Source: Reticulitermes lucifugus | Lineage: Eukaryota > Arthropoda > Insecta > Blattodea > Rhinotermitidae | DNA length: 32,414 bases | Assembly (NCBI GenBank): GCA_026260175.1 | Contig: JAKCWW010000084.1 | Span: 143,659-176,072, forward strand | Reading direction: 5' to 3' | Part shown: positions 21,231 through 31,370 of the stretch, piece after piece | Layout of the letters: every line of letters begins with the position of its first letter | Numbering within the stretch: the first letter of the stretch is position 1 | Program-made: the position numbers and the translations under genes | Notes under the pieces: generated by a model | What the model was told of the DNA's origin: nothing | The model's database searches: none | The model's input: only the letters and a program-made list of their open reading frames with translations

Positions 21231-21286
21231 GAAGTGTGTCGTGTCGGGCCGTGTGGGATACCACACGGCCCGACACGACACACTTC
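21231..21286. repeat. Perfect hairpin, 26-bp arms with a 4-nt loop
   Basis: Left arm 21231-21256 (starts gaagtgtgtcgtgtcggg) and right arm 21261-21286 are exact reverse complements, separated by gata. The arms are GC-rich within AT-rich DNA. No flanking element or ORF explains it. It could be a young fold-back element, a small-RNA precursor-like hairpin or a snap-back assembly artefact. Confidence 0.95.
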
Positions 21287-21530
21287 ACACGCTCCATCTG
21301 GACGAGTTCTCTTCGGATAACATAAGATCGAGACAGATGTTTGTATGCAAACTCCATACAGAATATAAACATCTACGAACTTATATACCTGAAACGGCTC
21401 ACTTTTAATATCACAACATTGTGATTATATGTTTATTAACTTTGTGTATTTTAGAATTTTAATATTTTAACAAAAAGGGCAATACAAAAACTAGATTAGC
21501 GTGTTGGGCTTGTACTCCTTTGTTCTAAAT

Positions 21531-21574
21531 AACTCCCTGATGATGGTACCCCGGTGCCGAAACATCTAGGGGTT
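21531..21574 (+). ncRNA. Hammerhead-ribozyme-like motif, well formed
   Basis: Stem I aactcc (21531-21536) pairs with ggggtt (21569-21574), six pairs including one T-G. Then CTGATGA (21537-21543), one unpaired T, stem II GGTAC/GTGCC with a CCCG loop, and GAAA (21559-21562). A minimal stem III (A-CATC-T) and a cleavage-site A at 21568 complete a type I fold. This matches the reduced-stem-III hammerheads known from Penelope-like elements. No reverse transcriptase is visible nearby. Confidence 0.65.
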
Positions 21575-21599
21575 TAATACATGTCATGAATTGTATTTT

Positions 21600-23329
21600 A
21601 TTAAGTGCTTATATCGGTTGATATATTAACGAAGATTGATATTTTTTACCCCTTTGTCTACCGTAACCATATTTTGGCTCCTCAGTTTAAGTGATATTGA
21701 ATTTTATTGGTTTTGCGCATTAATGTGTCTAATGGCAATTCGTTATGAACCAAAAATAGTTTTAGATTAACATTATTTATCCAACACCTAGGTCATATTT
21801 CTGTCCCTGTGTCATCGTTAAATTTTATACCTTTTAAATAATTGTGTAGTCTAATACACAGGTAAACGCACGCTAGTGATCTAGAGCTTAAACCGCCAGT
21901 GGACTGTGACACAATGTTGCACTGGGAACGTACTTCAAACTTTAGATACTTAATTTATTTTGGGTTTGAATCGGTCGAAAACAAGCTTTAGTTTCATAAG
22001 GCTCGGGTAGAAATGTTATGGATTTTGTAGGAAATGGCATAAATTACAAACAAAACACTACTTAAAATTTACTGTTTAAGGGGGCATACAGCTTTACTTG
22101 AAACAATTTTCCGATATGGTAATATTTAAAAATATACAAGGAAATATTTTCTTGTTTAGTGCAGTCCGACTATGATTAATTTTGCAGCGCTGGATTTAAA
22201 CCCGCGAGAAAGAATATCCAGGACAACGAGGTAATTACAAAATCGTAAACGTCACAATATTAAACATGTTTTATATATATATATATATACTTCAAATTGA
22301 AGGGCTTTTCCAAAATATTTTATTAATTTTTACTAATAAATATGTCTTTTATATCATCAAATATAAGCCAGTCGTCGTGAAGCTAAATGGTATGTCACTG
22401 CGATCCTGTTATGGTATTAATATGATTGACACCCTTCTGCAGCACAGATAAACGATTTTCCCTTTTCTTCACTTCCTAGACAAAGACAAATTGTGCCCTA
22501 CATAAATTCTGCCGGTGAGGTAACATATTGTTATACAAACGGATCCCAGGAAATCGGTTTCTTCTAGTATTTATATCTATAGGAACAAAAAAATGCGTGC
22601 TGCCTTTTTCATATTTTGCATTCTCTAAATACCGCTTCACTAAAATCCTGTGATTTTATAAGCCTTATATTTCCATATGGGCCGATCCTTTGTTGAAAAG
22701 AGTCTGTCTTTGAATACGAAATAAATGTATGTATAATATGAACAATTGTTATATTTTATAGAGGAAACTATAGATTTTAAACTGTAGCAATTATCATCCT
22801 TATTAATTTGTTTCACGTCCTTATTGCTTTCCAAACTTTCGCTTTTGGCTTTGGTCTTCAACAATTGTTTGACCAGGTTTTATGAAAATTCACCTCTTCT
22901 ATTTTTGAATTTGTCACCATTCTCGAAAGAGTCAAACGAATCTTATATCAACAAGTAATTATGTGGATTTTGAACAATTTTCATTACATTTGTATTTTAT
23001 CATCGTTATTGCTGACACTTTGTTAATATTATAATCATTACATTAAATAAAATTTGGATTTCCCCTTTAATATTAATACCAATACTTAAAATTTTTATGT
23101 TGTGTTCTTTCATTGCAATTTGCAGTTCTGTCTGCATTTTATTAGGCAACGTTTTTGTATTAGTCATAAAAGCGGGCACTGAGTTGTTTTAAAAAGAAAA
23201 TATTAAAATTAAAATATTTAATTTATGTGAAAAAAAAGAAAATTTCCACAAACCGAAGAAGCATGAGGAGTTTTAAATAACAGATATGAGGCAACAAGTT
23301 CCAGGAGCATTATAATAACATAGTGAAAT
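21600..23329. other. Gene-free stretch, very AT-rich
   Basis: Contains a (TA)n tract at 22271-22289. Small ORFs (22266-22451 plus, 22640-22864 minus) are lysine- and isoleucine-rich as expected from base composition and are not recognised. Confidence 0.4.
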
Positions 23330-23605
23330 ATGGGACCACAAGAATGGAACATACAAAACATTTGGTAATTGGAATATGTGGACAAAAATTGGGCACTTGG
23401 AGCATACAATAAATGGAAAGTGGTTAAAGAGGCATGGGGAAGATAGAACATGAAATACATCGAAAAAGACACGGTAATTGGGCAGATTTAACATGTAGAA
23501 CATGGAACAATAGGAAGTAGGAATTGGGAAGTTATAACTTGCAATACGTGGACGGTAAAAAGTAGGAATTGGGCAAAAATAACATACAATAAATGGAAAG
23601 TATGT
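23330..23605 (+). repeat. Degenerate minisatellite
   Basis: Words such as acatacaataaatggaaag (23410-23428 and 23582-23600), gtaattgggca, gaacatg and ggaattggg recur irregularly. Period is variable, often 30-60 bp. It passes directly into the CA/CATA microsatellite. ORFs on the minus strand (23218-23503) are a by-product of the repeat. Confidence 0.65.
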
Positions 23606-23606
23606 T

Positions 23607-23738
23607 CACACAAACACACACACACACATACATACATACATACATATATTCATGCATACATACATACGTACATACATATCTACATACATACATACATACA
23701 TGGTTAGGTCATTATCATTATCATTATCATTTATCATT
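23607..23738 (+). repeat. Compound microsatellite (CA)n-(CATA)n-(ATTATC)n
   Basis: (CA)n then irregular (CATA)n to about 23702, then attatc repeated about four times (23710-23738). Confidence 0.95.
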
Positions 23739-24239
23739 AAAATGCTCGCCAAATGCTGATCACTATCACTCAGAAATACTTTACAATCCTGATTACTCGT
23801 GTAGTTTTCACTATAAACACGCATACGACATACAGGTAATATTCTTGTAAATATCCCTTCTGTTATCAGCAACGATGGAATTGTAATAGAGAATCGTAGG
23901 AAAGCCTCAAGTTTGGAAATATTTGTAATTTTAAAGACGGTATCACTGAATTATTTTCAATAACTTTGTAGTTCTCTGTTACCACAGCGTGGTAAATACT
24001 GAGGTAAAGACGGCCTGAGATTTGAAAGGTCTCTATGAACTGCGCGTGTTAAGCCTTAGGCACATAAGTGGAACTATTTTAAACTTTGTGTACAGGCTTA
24101 AACCTTTATTTCTTTCTTGGCTTTTCAAAAAAAGACATCATTATAGCTCTTCCAGTTGGCCTCATGCCATTTTTGGAAATATTTTACCATACGTAATGTT
24201 TTGTTACTTTCTTTGACATTTGCTAGTTTCTTTGTACGG
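23739..24239. other. Gene-free stretch, nothing recognised
   Basis: No motif-bearing ORF, repeat or hairpin found. Confidence 0.4.
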
Positions 24240-24520
24240 CTAATTTTTTTTTACATTTTTATTTTCGAATATTTCGAGGTTTTCGCAGCGGTGTGGGTCA
24301 TGATTCCATTCTTCTGGTACATGACGTTGCGTCAGTGGGTAATCGGATCCAGAAGCTTCGAGCAAACATAATGTCCTCATTTTCAAGCCTCTAAATGTCT
24401 TAGGGAAATGTCTTAGGACACTTCAACCCTTGAAGGCGAGGAAAATACATTGCTTTGTAACGTCAGGATCCAACTGACCTTTCAACGGAGGGTCATATAC
24501 CAGAAAAGTGGAATCTTCAC
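24240..24520 (+). repeat. SINE-like dispersed repeat
   Basis: A plus frame reads 'YFEVFAAVWVMIPFFWYMTL' and, after a stop, 'TSTLEGEENTLLCNV' and 'QRRVIYQKSGIFT'. From memory this order is a familiar multi-copy sequence in insect transcripts. It shares the 'S(T/N)..LRNV...PRRQ' type end with 27465-27800. It has no catalytic domain and is not a gene. Confidence 0.5.
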
Positions 24521-24559
24521 ATTTATGTTGGTACATATAGGAATATGCGGCCAGGATAT

Positions 24560-24840
24560 CGTAGTCAATTTAGGGACTTATTACTGGCTGGAGGGTCCGG
24601 ATTCATATCCCGGTGGGGGCAGACTGCCACGTGTCCCACCTAAACTCTTGTGCAATGGGTGTTAGTTCCGCTTTCCAGGGGTAAAGCAGTCGAAACTTGG
24701 CGTTAAACACCCACCCTATATAGCGCTGTAAAAGTAGAGCTAGAACCCTACACCTCCTCTGTCCCTTTATAGTAAGTTATAGCGTGAAATTTGCCTGTTA
24801 CCTTTACCTGTAAAAACATAGACTTCAAAACCTGTACAAA
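24560..24840 (+). repeat. tRNA-related SINE candidate
   Basis: gggtccggattcatatcccggtg near 24593-24615 looks like a T arm with a B box (GGTTCGAATCC-like) altered by two or three bases. The sequence then runs into a body ending ctgttacctttacctgt, a typical SINE-like 3' repeat. The A box upstream is not clear. It abuts the SINE-like repeat ending at 24520. Confidence 0.4.
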
Positions 24841-25059
24841 AATTTCTAAGATCTCTTTCCCAACAGAACAGAAATAAAACAACTGTTAGCTTCAATTACA
24901 AATAATAGTCCATGTAGCCTCCGACCTTTCGTACTTACTACGACATGCCATGCCCTAATGCTGCTAACAGACCAAGTGAATTGATCTCCATCGAGTCGAA
25001 TAAATTCTGATTCAATAATATCCTGCAAAACGAGAGATTCCCAGATTTATACGACTTGA

Positions 25060-25250
25060 CTATATTTGGTTAGTGTACTCGAATTCACTATAATCGTTTA
25101 GTGTATTACACTTCACTATATTTAGTTAGTGTACTCGCATTGCCTGTATTCGTTTAGTGTAATCAACCTGACTACATTCGGTTATTGTACTCGAATACAT
25201 TCGATTAGTGTACGTAATTACTCGTGTATTTGCTTTGTGTGCTGGAATCA
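25060..25250 (+). repeat. 28-bp minisatellite, about seven units
   Basis: Four successive units start at 25060, 25088, 25116 and 25144, exactly 28 bp apart; three more follow with small indels. Core: ttngttagtgtactcgaatt. Alternate units look more alike (gttagtgtactcg versus gtttagtgtaat), suggesting an older 56-bp higher-order step. Confidence 0.9.
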
Positions 25251-25691
25251 AATCGACACATTCAGTGTGTCAGATGTGTAGATCTACATGAATTTCACAA
25301 GTTTACCTTGGCATTATACTCTTATGAGCGATTCAAACTCATCGATATTCGATGGAAATCGCGTCACGGGTTATGCAACATGTCTAGTCCTTCGTGAACT
25401 CTACAAAATATAAGCTAGTATCCCTCTGCAGAAGTTTGATAAAACAGACTCGGTGATATTCGGTCGCATTCAGTCGGCTGATATGCCCACGTTCACCTGT
25501 TCATTCTGGACCATGCGCTTTTTCTGCATATTCTTCATCGTAAAGAACTCAGCTGGTGGTCTAGTGGTGTTCTTCTTTCTATCGCAGTCAGCATAGACTC
25601 TTGCCTTAGCAGACGTTTCTTAAGTCGCATCTTTTCTATAGCCCTTCATACAACAACCATGTGGAAAGAGCAGTCTCTTCCATTCGAGTGT

Positions 25692-25726
<35 letters not shown>

Positions 25727-26331
25727 TACCAGCTGATTTTAAATTAATGCGATGCCATTCGATATTGCCTTTCAGTTTCTACCACGAACAACAAAGAGAT
25801 CGCCTGTTTTCAGCTCTATAAAGCACAATGCATACTATATTTATTGCCACGTTTAACATTAAAGAATTCTATGTTCTGCTCACACAGTGTATTTATGTGA
25901 TTTGCTTGGATTTCATAAAAAGAGCTATTATTTCCCCATAGAGCATTAACTGGTTGGTTTTTATAAGCGAGAAGGAGTGTCTTTACTCCGCGGTTCGAAA
26001 TGTAACTTTAAATATAATTTAGATTAAGCCAGGTGTGCACAAAGTTTCCACAAACCTAGGAGACACCTCAAAATTTTAGGCACCTGAAGGGCGACAGCAA
26101 ATCTCATACTGAGAAACTACAAATATATGGCGCCACTCTAAAGACATAGTTGCCTGGGGGGGGGGGTCTGCCCTCGAGATTTGTGCACCCCTGGGTTAAC
26201 GTTAGTCATTAAAATGTTAAAACACTCTATAATTATTTTTATTTTGTGTAATAACTTATTTTCGGAAAACAATAAAATATTTTACAATCAATTCCATGTA
26301 AATTTGAAAATAACTTCAACATACGAGTACG
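25251..26331. other. Gene-free stretch with simple repeats
   Basis: (CT)n, about 15 units, at 25694-25723, and an 11-G run at 26156-26166. No recognisable coding sequence. Confidence 0.45.
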
Positions 26332-26410
26332 ATTAACACTGTTTTACACCACCAAATGCAATTATTTATTTAAAGAACACTAAAATATTCTTTAAAATAT
26401 TAGATAAAAA

Positions 26411-26456
26411 ACCCCTACATATGTTTCGGCTTATCGATAAGCCATCTTCAGGGGGT
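26411..26456 (-). ncRNA. Hammerhead-ribozyme-like motif, left arm
   Basis: On the minus strand: stem I ACCCC pairs with GGGGT, then CTGAAGA (26445-26451), one unpaired T, a palindromic stem II (GGCTTATCGATAAGCC), GAAA (26424-26427), and a stem III ACA/TGT followed by A at the expected cleavage position. The palindromic stem II could also pair between two molecules, fitting reports that reduced hammerheads act as dimers. Confidence 0.6.
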
Positions 26457-26570
26457 GTCACAGCTGCTTGTTTTTAAAAAACACGTACACATATTGGTCC
26501 TCTGTTGAGGAGTATAGTCATCACCATATCTCACTAGACTTTAATTCACCACTTATTATGTGAACAGACG

Positions 26571-26613
26571 CTCCTGAAGATGGCTTATCGATAAGCCGAA
26601 ACATATGTAGGGA
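26571..26613 (+). ncRNA. Hammerhead-ribozyme-like motif, right arm
   Basis: Same CTGAAGA (26574-26580), stem II and GAAA as the left arm. Stem I is reduced to about three pairs (CTC with GGG), so it is less likely to fold well. Confidence 0.5.
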
Positions 26614-26693
26614 TTTTTATCTAATATTTCAAAGAATATTTTAATGTTCTTCAAATAAATAAGTGCATTTGGTTGGTGTAAAACAGTATTAAT

Positions 26694-27464
26694 GTTCACA
26701 AATGCACGGTGATATTAAAATAAAATAAGAGTACGAATTTTGTACTTGTCTGTTGTTAGATAACCTGTAACTATAACACATTGCAACCGGGAAAGAGGAA
26801 CTACGTACAATGCAACATGCTCACTTATCACTGATGCTGAAAATATGGAATTTGAAATAACTTTTTCTTTGAATCTTCCCAGTCTTTTTAATCTTCGCCC
26901 TTCATATACCTACTATTTTTCCATTGCTCTCAAAGTTCCTCTCTTTGACATTTTATATTTTTCCCGCCCAGCGAATTACTGCAGACTGCGATAGTACATA
27001 AATAGGTCACTGAACTGTATCTTAATTGATGTGCATAGCTTAATTTTTCTCTAGATTCTGTCTAAGATGAAAATCTTTAACGGAAACTGGGTGTTTTGAG
27101 CAAAGTGTGCTAGACTCTAAGTTCTGTTATCCCGTATATTCTAAGTAACTACAGAAATGTCTGACCTGGATGGTTGTTCTTCCTTCTGACGTGTTTTGTT
27201 CTCTGCTCTGTAGATCTAGATGCAAGTGGAAGGACATTGTTACGAAGGGCACAGAATAATTAGGTTGAAGTGTGTGGAATGTTTGCAGCAGACTCACGAG
27301 AAGGTCCAACAGCAAGAGATGATATATATCGGGTCCTGTAATTTAGATAGTTCCTTCAAGTACAGGGTCTAAAAACGGACCTGTGAAAAACAAAGCAACA
27401 AAAAATTGGAGCCAATTATACAAAGAGAATGCAAGCTTATAAGTTCTCAAGACATAAAGTTTAC
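26694..27464. other. Gene-free stretch, nothing recognised
   Basis: One 62-codon minus ORF (27127-27315) is unrecognised. No repeat structure seen. Confidence 0.4.
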
Positions 27465-27880
27465 AGTTTTCTAAGATGTGCCGACACCTATTCTGTATCT
27501 ACTTGCCGATATTTCTAAAGAACCTGCTTCCTCCATCTTCAGGATTGGAGTTGAAAGCAGTAATCCCCTCAGAAATGTTGCTAAACAGTTACCATTATGT
27601 ACTGCCTCACACCCCAGGAGACAGTATTCTTCCATAAGGTAAAGTTTCATAATTTGTAATACCAAGCATTATTAAAGGTAAAACAATCCCTACACAGGCC
27701 TGAACAGGACGTGAGGGCTCTAAGAGTTTGAGGCTCCCAGAATTTCTAGACAATCGACACATGAAGGTGGCAAGGTTGTGAGCCCTACGCACTGGCCGCC
27801 TTTACTTCCAGGAGATACCCCTCCAATCATTATTAGGGCGATTAAAATCATAGGCGGTGATTCGGGTGGGATCCTTCTCA
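27465..27880 (-). repeat. Composite dispersed-repeat remnant
   Basis: The minus strand reads 'RRAHNLATFMCRLSRNSGSL' and 'LLEPSRPVQACVGI', then 'NYETLPYGRILSPGV'. The plus strand of 27530-27620 reads 'ESSNPLRNVAKQLPLCTASH' and 'PRRQYSSIR', like the end of the repeat at 24240-24520. From memory both parts are common multi-copy insect sequences. They look like two repeats joined, or one long one, now decayed. Confidence 0.4.
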
Positions 27881-28179
27881 AAGAAATTTTAAATCGATAC
27901 AGAATATAAGATGAGTGTTCTGAAGGGAAGAGTCACCTTGGGAGATCTACATAAATATATGGAAAATATTTTTAGAATTCGTATTAAATAAATGTGTTTT
28001 AAAGTTGTGGACTAGCTTCAACCGGCTATGGTTGTTATCCAGTGATAACCTTCCTTAAAAACAGCAGCGGAATTTCAACTCTTCGAGTTACTATTAAGGT
28101 GAGTCATAACCGTTGGGTTTACAACATAACAAGAAAAGCGAATATACTAAGTCCAAATACAACTTTATTTTACAGATAA

Positions 28180-28228
28180 AACCAGCTACACGTTTCGGCT
28201 AATGAAGGTAGCCATCATCAGGCTGATC
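28180..28228 (-). ncRNA. Hammerhead-ribozyme-like motif, best formed in the window
   Basis: On the minus strand: stem I GATCAGC pairs with GCTGGTT over seven positions (two G-T), CTGATGA (28215-28221), one unpaired T, stem II GGCTA/TAGCC with a 7-nt loop, GAAA (28193-28196), minimal stem III AC/GT with a 2-nt loop, and A at the expected cleavage site (28187). This is a complete type I hammerhead fold with a reduced stem III. No inverted partner is visible within about 1.3 kb downstream, so it is a single copy, probably the end of a Penelope-like terminal repeat. Confidence 0.7.
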
Positions 28229-29646
28229 ACGAAAGGATAAAAAGTAAATATTTACAGCTGCATTGGTAATCCGTTATGATCCAACTGGACAGTTTTAGCC
28301 CTTTGACTTCGGACTCAGTGCACTGTACGAATATTCAAATTCTTCAAATGCTACCGGCCTCGGTGCACTGTACAGTCGTGAATACATTTAAGGGTACTAT
28401 AATTTGAAACTTATCCGTCCTGGGCATTTGTTGGAAAACAGAACCCAACGTCTTTGAAAGTTTATATCAGCCCATTTTACGTAACGTGCAAATAGGAATA
28501 TGATTTCTGTAATTGTTAACAGCTAAATTATTAGACCGGTTCAAATTTCCCAGTCAGACCGACACCGTAAGGAACATAGTGAATTCGATACCCGTTAGGA
28601 TCCCTGCCACTCGCCACCACTGCGTTCAGACGGAATCCACTCCGTCCAATTACTTGTCCCCACAGATGAAGCAGTCGAAGCGTGAAGCTTACCCCACTTT
28701 ACCCATACCTTACATCAGCTGACAAAGCTCAGAACAAGTATGAATTTCTCTCTTAGTAATGGAGTCAACGCATAGTTCTCTGCTTTGCTGTTGTTCTTTA
28801 CCTCGAGTGTAGATGATATTCGATTTTCTCCACTTGAGTGCATTACACTGACCACGAAGGAACTGTCCGGCAAATCTATTGTGTAGCTAATTAGTTCGAT
28901 CGTATCCTAGCGACGCTCAGGAGCCCGTCAGACGGTCCTAATGAGCGGTCAAGTATTCAGTATAAATGGGAGGCATTTTCCTCTTTGTCAAGTACGTTTC
29001 AGCGCTCTGGACGAACGCACGCCATATTAAATCCGATTTAATCTTGTCTAAATAAGCTCTGACTAACAAATCATTCCGTATTTCAGTTACACTGAATTGA
29101 AGTAAAAACTATTCGCGTGAAATTTCACCGCCAAGCGAAATCAAAATTTTTTTACGATTCCTTTATTGTGAGCCATTAAATGTCAACTGCTTCACTTCTA
29201 TGAGAGAGACCCTCTGTTCGATTTTCAGCGAGGTTACTGGTTATCTGGACTGAATTTTACGTGATTTTCTCAGTTCCTACGCCCGAATGCACACACAGTA
29301 ACTTGCAAAAGGCATTAAAGATTATTTTCAATTCCTTACTGTCCATTTACAATCATCCTGTCATCTCTGTCTGCATAACTTAAGAAATAGAAAGTTTAAA
29401 GCCATTAAAATGAACAGCAAACATAAGGTAATATAATCACTAAAAATAATACATGATTTGTTTTTATACGGAAAATTTCTTGTACTACTTCTTGAAGAAA
29501 TCTTGTTATATCGCGACAGTTAAATTCTTCTTCTTCTTTTCAGAGCTAGTGCCTTTCGATGTGTCCCGGCGTATTGACCATCTTTTTCATAACCTGACTT
29601 TGTCTTCTATTCCTGCTGGGTGGTAATGGTGCGCGAATTGGTACAT
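28229..29646. other. Gene-free stretch with one promoter-like site
   Basis: tataaat at 28961-28967 is followed about 25-30 bp later by tcaagt, a weak arthropod initiator-like site, in a somewhat GC-richer block (28880-29030). It could be a core promoter or part of a solo LTR, but no LTR ends with a target duplication were found. The 69-codon plus ORF at 28513-28722 is unrecognised. Confidence 0.25.
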
Positions 29647-29866
29647 TATTTTTTCCCCATGGCTCAACAGCCTCTAGTGGGTCAAAGCCTCCTCATTATT
29701 GACGCTTCATGATCACACTCGATAGGACTTCCTTGGACGAGTGGCCAGTCCGTCGCAGAGACCTCTACCTGACAACACACAACACTCACAAGAAAGAGAC
29801 TTCATTGCCCCCGGCGGGATTCGAACCCACAATCCCAACAAGCAAGCGGACGCAGACCCAGGCAAC
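29647..29866 (-). repeat. tRNA-related SINE (copy 2 of 3)
   Basis: On the minus strand a clear B box (gggttcgaatccc, 29816-29828) lies in a T-arm-like setting (ggattgtgggttcgaatccc), followed by a body and an A-rich 3' end (the plus strand shows tttttt near 29650). The body matches 1-71 and 31934-32050. The A box is not convincing, so the 5' end may be truncated near 29866. The ORFs across it (29709-30020 plus, 29802-30107 minus) are repeat-derived; 'CWDCGFESRRG' is the translated B box. Confidence 0.75.
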
Positions 29867-30490
29867 TGGGATTGGCATGGTTCAGTTTAGAGTAACTAAA
29901 TTTTGCCCTGCTTTCGTTTTGAACGTGCAAATTCCTTTGGTAGCTTTCATTAACGGTCCTCCCAAGTCGCCTATTGTGCTCTACTATTCTTTCAACACGT
30001 GTGTAGTAATAATCTATTAGACATATACTAAAATGTGCTAATTGATAGTTATTGTGAAAATATTGCCGGACTTTACCTCGCATGCTATGTTGCTTACCTC
30101 TCTGCATGGTCAGCTTGTGTATGTTGCCTTAGATTAACTGCTGTGTTTTGCGTGTGAGACACACATGCAGAGGGAATTCGTTTGAAAACAGAACCCAAAC
30201 ATAAACAGACTTGATCGGCCGCAGCTTAATTCACGCACTGCCAGACCTACCGCTGCGCGTACGGCTACACTTATTGCATCAGCTTAGTGCAATTACATAA
30301 TCTGTGACTAGCAGCTGAGTCTCCTTGTCTGTAAGCTTCGTGAATTGTCTTTGCGGTTCGTGAATATGAACACAGCGTTTCAGATTCTATAACCTTTATT
30401 CTATATATCCCGTTGCGATAATATATTAACTAAATTAAAAATAACCGTCGATTTACAACTAAAATTCATTATCAGTATTTATTATTCATT

Positions 30491-30527
30491 TCAACATGCT
30501 TCGGCCAACTAGGCTACCTTCAGGTAA
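30491..30527 (-). ncRNA. Degenerate hammerhead-like core (arm A)
   Basis: On the minus strand CTGAAGG, GCC-TAGTT-GGCC and GAAG mark the positions of the partner's CTGAAGA, stem II and GAAA. Two catalytic-core bases are changed and stem I does not pair, so it should be inactive. Confidence 0.55.
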
Positions 30528-30831
30528 CATAAAAACCTACAAAATACTTGGGAGTTTAACTGCAACATTGAGTTTTATAAAAAAAAATTGAGACCTGATT
30601 TTTAAGCATTTTTCTTTAAAGTTTATGTCTGCTTTGCAATTGAAAAATTTCCTCTTAGTATTTTTGCATTTGTTGATGTGAAAGGCTAGACTAGCAGATA
30701 TAAACTTTATTCTATACATTCCGTTGTGATAGTGTATCAACTAAATTAAAAAACAACTGTCAATTTACAACTAAAGCTTTCATATCACTTAATGTTGCAA
30801 TTAACCCCTCAAGTACATTGTATAATTTTTG

Positions 30832-30874
30832 TATTACCTGAAGATGGCCTAGTCGGCCGAAATATGTTGTAATA
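30832..30874 (+). ncRNA. Hammerhead-ribozyme-like motif, well formed (arm C)
   Basis: Stem I tattac (30832-30837) pairs perfectly with gtaata (30869-30874). CTGAAGA (30838-30844), one unpaired T, stem II GGCC/GGCC with loop TAGTC, GAAA (30859-30862), minimal stem III and T at the expected cleavage position (30868). It forms a complete type I fold. Confidence 0.65.
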
Positions 30875-30933
30875 AATAATATGCACTGGCAACAAATTTT
30901 AGATTTGAATTGACGGTTATTTTTAATTCAGTT

Positions 30934-31348
30934 CCAAGAGGTTTATATTTTGACGTAAATTCTTGTTGTTGTTCGTGAGTATGCAATAGAGGGCACTGCA
31001 GGTTATTTCTGTTTTGGAAAAGTACACGAGGAATAAATCCTACAAAAAGTGTCTTAGCACATTTATCAGTAGCTTTTCTGGTGTTTTGGTTTCTTCGAAA
31101 TCATCATTACGTCGACTACTTGAAAAATTTCGAACAAAAGACACCTTATTAGAGAAAAACTAAAGCCCTTTCTACGTGTTCTTATGGGAAAAATATTACA
31201 TAACATTGAAGCGCGATTAATAGCATTTCCAAGAATATATTAAGACTCGAGTGCCAAGCAAACTTTGTAAAAATTTATCTGAGCAGGTGACCACATAATT
31301 TCTTCCTTTGGAAACATACAGATATAAACTTCTGCAAGGACTCCAGTC
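30934..31348. other. Gene-free stretch, nothing recognised
   Basis: AT-rich, without a motif-bearing ORF or repeat. Confidence 0.4.
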
Positions 31349-31370
31349 TTGTGTGTGTGTATGTGTGTTT
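31349..31370 (+). repeat. (TG)n microsatellite
   Basis: tgtgtgtgtgtatgtgtgt; the 62-codon ORF starting here (MCVCMCVCQC) is an artefact of the repeat. Confidence 0.9.

Larger units (their letters stand above)
26332..26693. repeat. Fold-back element with hammerhead-like cores (second locus)
   Basis: Left arm 26332-26456 and right arm 26571-26693 are inverted copies at roughly 85-90% identity by eye, separated by about 115 bp. Both include tgttttacacca, aatattct and the stretch atatgtttcggctta or their complements. As at 6050-6334, the CTGAAGA ends face the centre and GAAA faces outward. The centre holds a small tcctc-tgtt-gagga hairpin and no ORF. Confidence 0.9.
30389..30933. repeat. Three-part repeat locus with inverted hammerhead-like cores
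   Basis: Copy A (30389-30530), copy B (30700-30785, direct) and copy C (30832-30933, inverted) share ctttattctata and aactaaattaaaaa blocks, or ataaccgtc and its complement. A and C form inverted arms of about 100 bp, each with a CTGAAG...GAA core at its inner end, the same geometry as at 6050 and 26332. B is a partial extra direct copy in the spacer. No ORF for a retroelement protein is present; the 67-codon minus ORF at 30537-30740 is unrecognised. Confidence 0.85.

Noticed and set aside
23593..23872. ORFs of 85-88 codons on both strands
   Set aside because: They are translations of the CA/CATA microsatellite (THTHTYIHTYI and its complement).
29816..29828. Possible tRNA gene from the intact B box
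   Set aside because: No acceptor stem, anticodon arm or clear A box; the flanking body is shared with two other SINE copies.
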